DNA of 5,816 nt from Rhodospirillaceae bacterium TMED167. Lineage in GTDB: Bacteria; Pseudomonadota; Alphaproteobacteria; Rhodospirillales_A; UBA2165. The position numbers and the translations under genes are program-made. Shown here piece after piece: positions 5,092 to 5,816 of this stretch (within the stretch, counting starts at the first letter, position 1; every line of letters begins with the position of its first letter). The stretch spans positions 1 to 5,816 of the forward strand of contig NHHQ01000074.1 in NCBI GenBank assembly GCA_002170915.1. Reading direction: 5' to 3'. The notes under the pieces are model-generated. The model was not told the origin of the DNA. It ran no database searches and saw nothing but the letters and a program-made list of their open reading frames with translations.

Positions 5092-5816
5092 ATGAAACAC
5101 GCCGTCCAATTTAAAAGCACCGGAAATCCAGTCGACGTGGTGGACCTTGTGGAAATGAGTATCGGGGATCTCGGAGCCGATGACATTTTACTTGATGTCT
5201 TAGTAGCCGCGATCAACCCGTCGCACTTACTTACGCTTTCCGGCAGCTATGGCATTCAGCCAGACTTGCCCGCAGTACCCGGGACAGAGGGCCTGGGCCG
5301 GGTGGTAAAGACAGGACCTGCGGTGACGACATTTAGGCCTGGTGATCTAGTGATGATCCCACCTTATGCCGGCACATGGCGCCAGCAAGTGAGTGTTAAA
5401 GCGCGACATATACGGCTCAAATTTCCGCCTCAAGAAGGATTGTCGAGCGGCGTTCAATGGCAGCTCGCCATGCTCATGGCCAACCCCCCAACAGCTTGGC
5501 TGTTGATCAATTCAGTGACCGGCCTAGAGCCCGGTGACTGGATCATCCAAAATGCCGCTAACTCAGCGGTTGGACAATATGTTATGCAACTCGCCCATTT
5601 ACATAAGCTCAAAACCGTCAACGTGACCCGCCGAGATGGCCTCGGCGATCTGATTGCACAGGCCAAAGGAGATGCATGCCTCACGGATGGCGACGACCTG
5701 GCATACCGGGTGGCAGAAGCCACTGGCGGCGGCGATGTCCGCCTAGCCATCGACGCAGTCGCGGGCGACGCAACCCAACGTCTGGCGGATTGCCTGATTG
5801 ATGGCGGCACAGTGGT
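5092..5816 (+). CDS. Zinc-free medium-chain dehydrogenase/reductase, MECR/Etr1-like (3' end outside window)
   Basis: The visible 241 residues belong to the medium-chain dehydrogenase/reductase superfamily, in the enoyl-thioester reductase / quinone oxidoreductase branch. The N-terminal GroES-like catalytic domain has AINPSHLLTLSGSYG (40-54) and PAVPGTEGLGRVV (60-72). NPPTAW (131-136) precedes the Rossmann fold, whose cofactor loop is NAANSAVGQYVMQLA (154-168). Arginines after the second strand (NVTRR, 177-181) suggest NADPH. The cysteines that bind zinc in classical alcohol dehydrogenases are absent, so it is probably an NADPH-dependent reductase of enoyl-CoA/ACP or quinone-like substrates, even though databases often label such proteins zinc-dependent. 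ATG 5092 gives the usual family N terminus (MKHAVQF) but has only a distant AAGAG 13 bases upstream. An in-frame ATG at 5029 would add 21 residues. A Fur-type site lies about 120 bases upstream. The protein probably continues ~80-100 residues past the edge. Confidence 0.9.
   Translation, partial: MKHAVQFKSTGNPVDVVDLVEMSIGDLGADDILLDVLVAAINPSHLLTLSGSYGIQPDLPAVPGTEGLGRVVKTGPAVTTFRPGDLVMIPPYAGTWRQQVSVKARHIRLKFPPQEGLSSGVQWQLAMLMANPPTAWLLINSVTGLEPGDWIIQNAANSAVGQYVMQLAHLHKLKTVNVTRRDGLGDLIAQAKGDACLTDGDDLAYRVAEATGGGDVRLAIDAVAGDATQRLADCLIDGGTV

Noticed and set aside
5010..5810. Minus-strand open frames of 68 and 118 codons opposite the reductase gene
   Set aside because: The plus strand carries an unmistakable MDR protein in a continuous frame with a cofactor loop. 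The minus frames are arginine/serine-rich shadows.

Overview
This window looks like chromosomal DNA of a Gram-negative proteobacterium. The family versions suggest an alphaproteobacterium of the Rhodospirillales kind, but this is inference from protein style and not from a marker gene. The coding density is normal on the flanks. The centre is an iron-regulated accessory block with AT-rich control regions and a decaying gene.

Layout from left to right: (1) the N-terminal part of a membrane fatty-acid hydroxylase / sterol-desaturase family protein on the minus strand, cut by the window edge; (2) a nested-hairpin terminator; (3) a minus-strand gene for an exported DUF4856 protein; (4) an AT-rich divergent control region with one perfect, one near-perfect and one weaker Fur-type operator; (5) a plus-strand gene for a coiled-coil DUF2325 protein; (6) a bacterioferritin (bfr) pseudogene that lacks its first ~50 residues and has a frameshift and an in-frame TAG; (7) a short unassigned gap; (8) a minus-strand conserved hypothetical protein of 161 residues; (9) a strong minus-strand terminator just upstream of that gene, then a ~370-base gene-poor stretch with a 23-bp perfect AT palindrome and another Fur-type site; (10) a plus-strand zinc-free medium-chain reductase (MECR/Etr1-like enoyl reductase or quinone oxidoreductase), cut by the right edge.

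How the parts may work together: the DUF4856 and DUF2325 genes diverge from one set of Fur-type operators, so both are probably expressed under iron limitation. The iron-storage gene bfr lay directly downstream of DUF2325 in the same direction and is now dead. The most interesting observations are the operator array linking two uncharacterised families to iron, the bfr relic whose stop codon falls on the position of a di-iron ligand, and a possible Fur-controlled small RNA or attenuated leader ahead of the 161-residue hypothetical gene. All functional links are inferred from sequence motifs and gene order.
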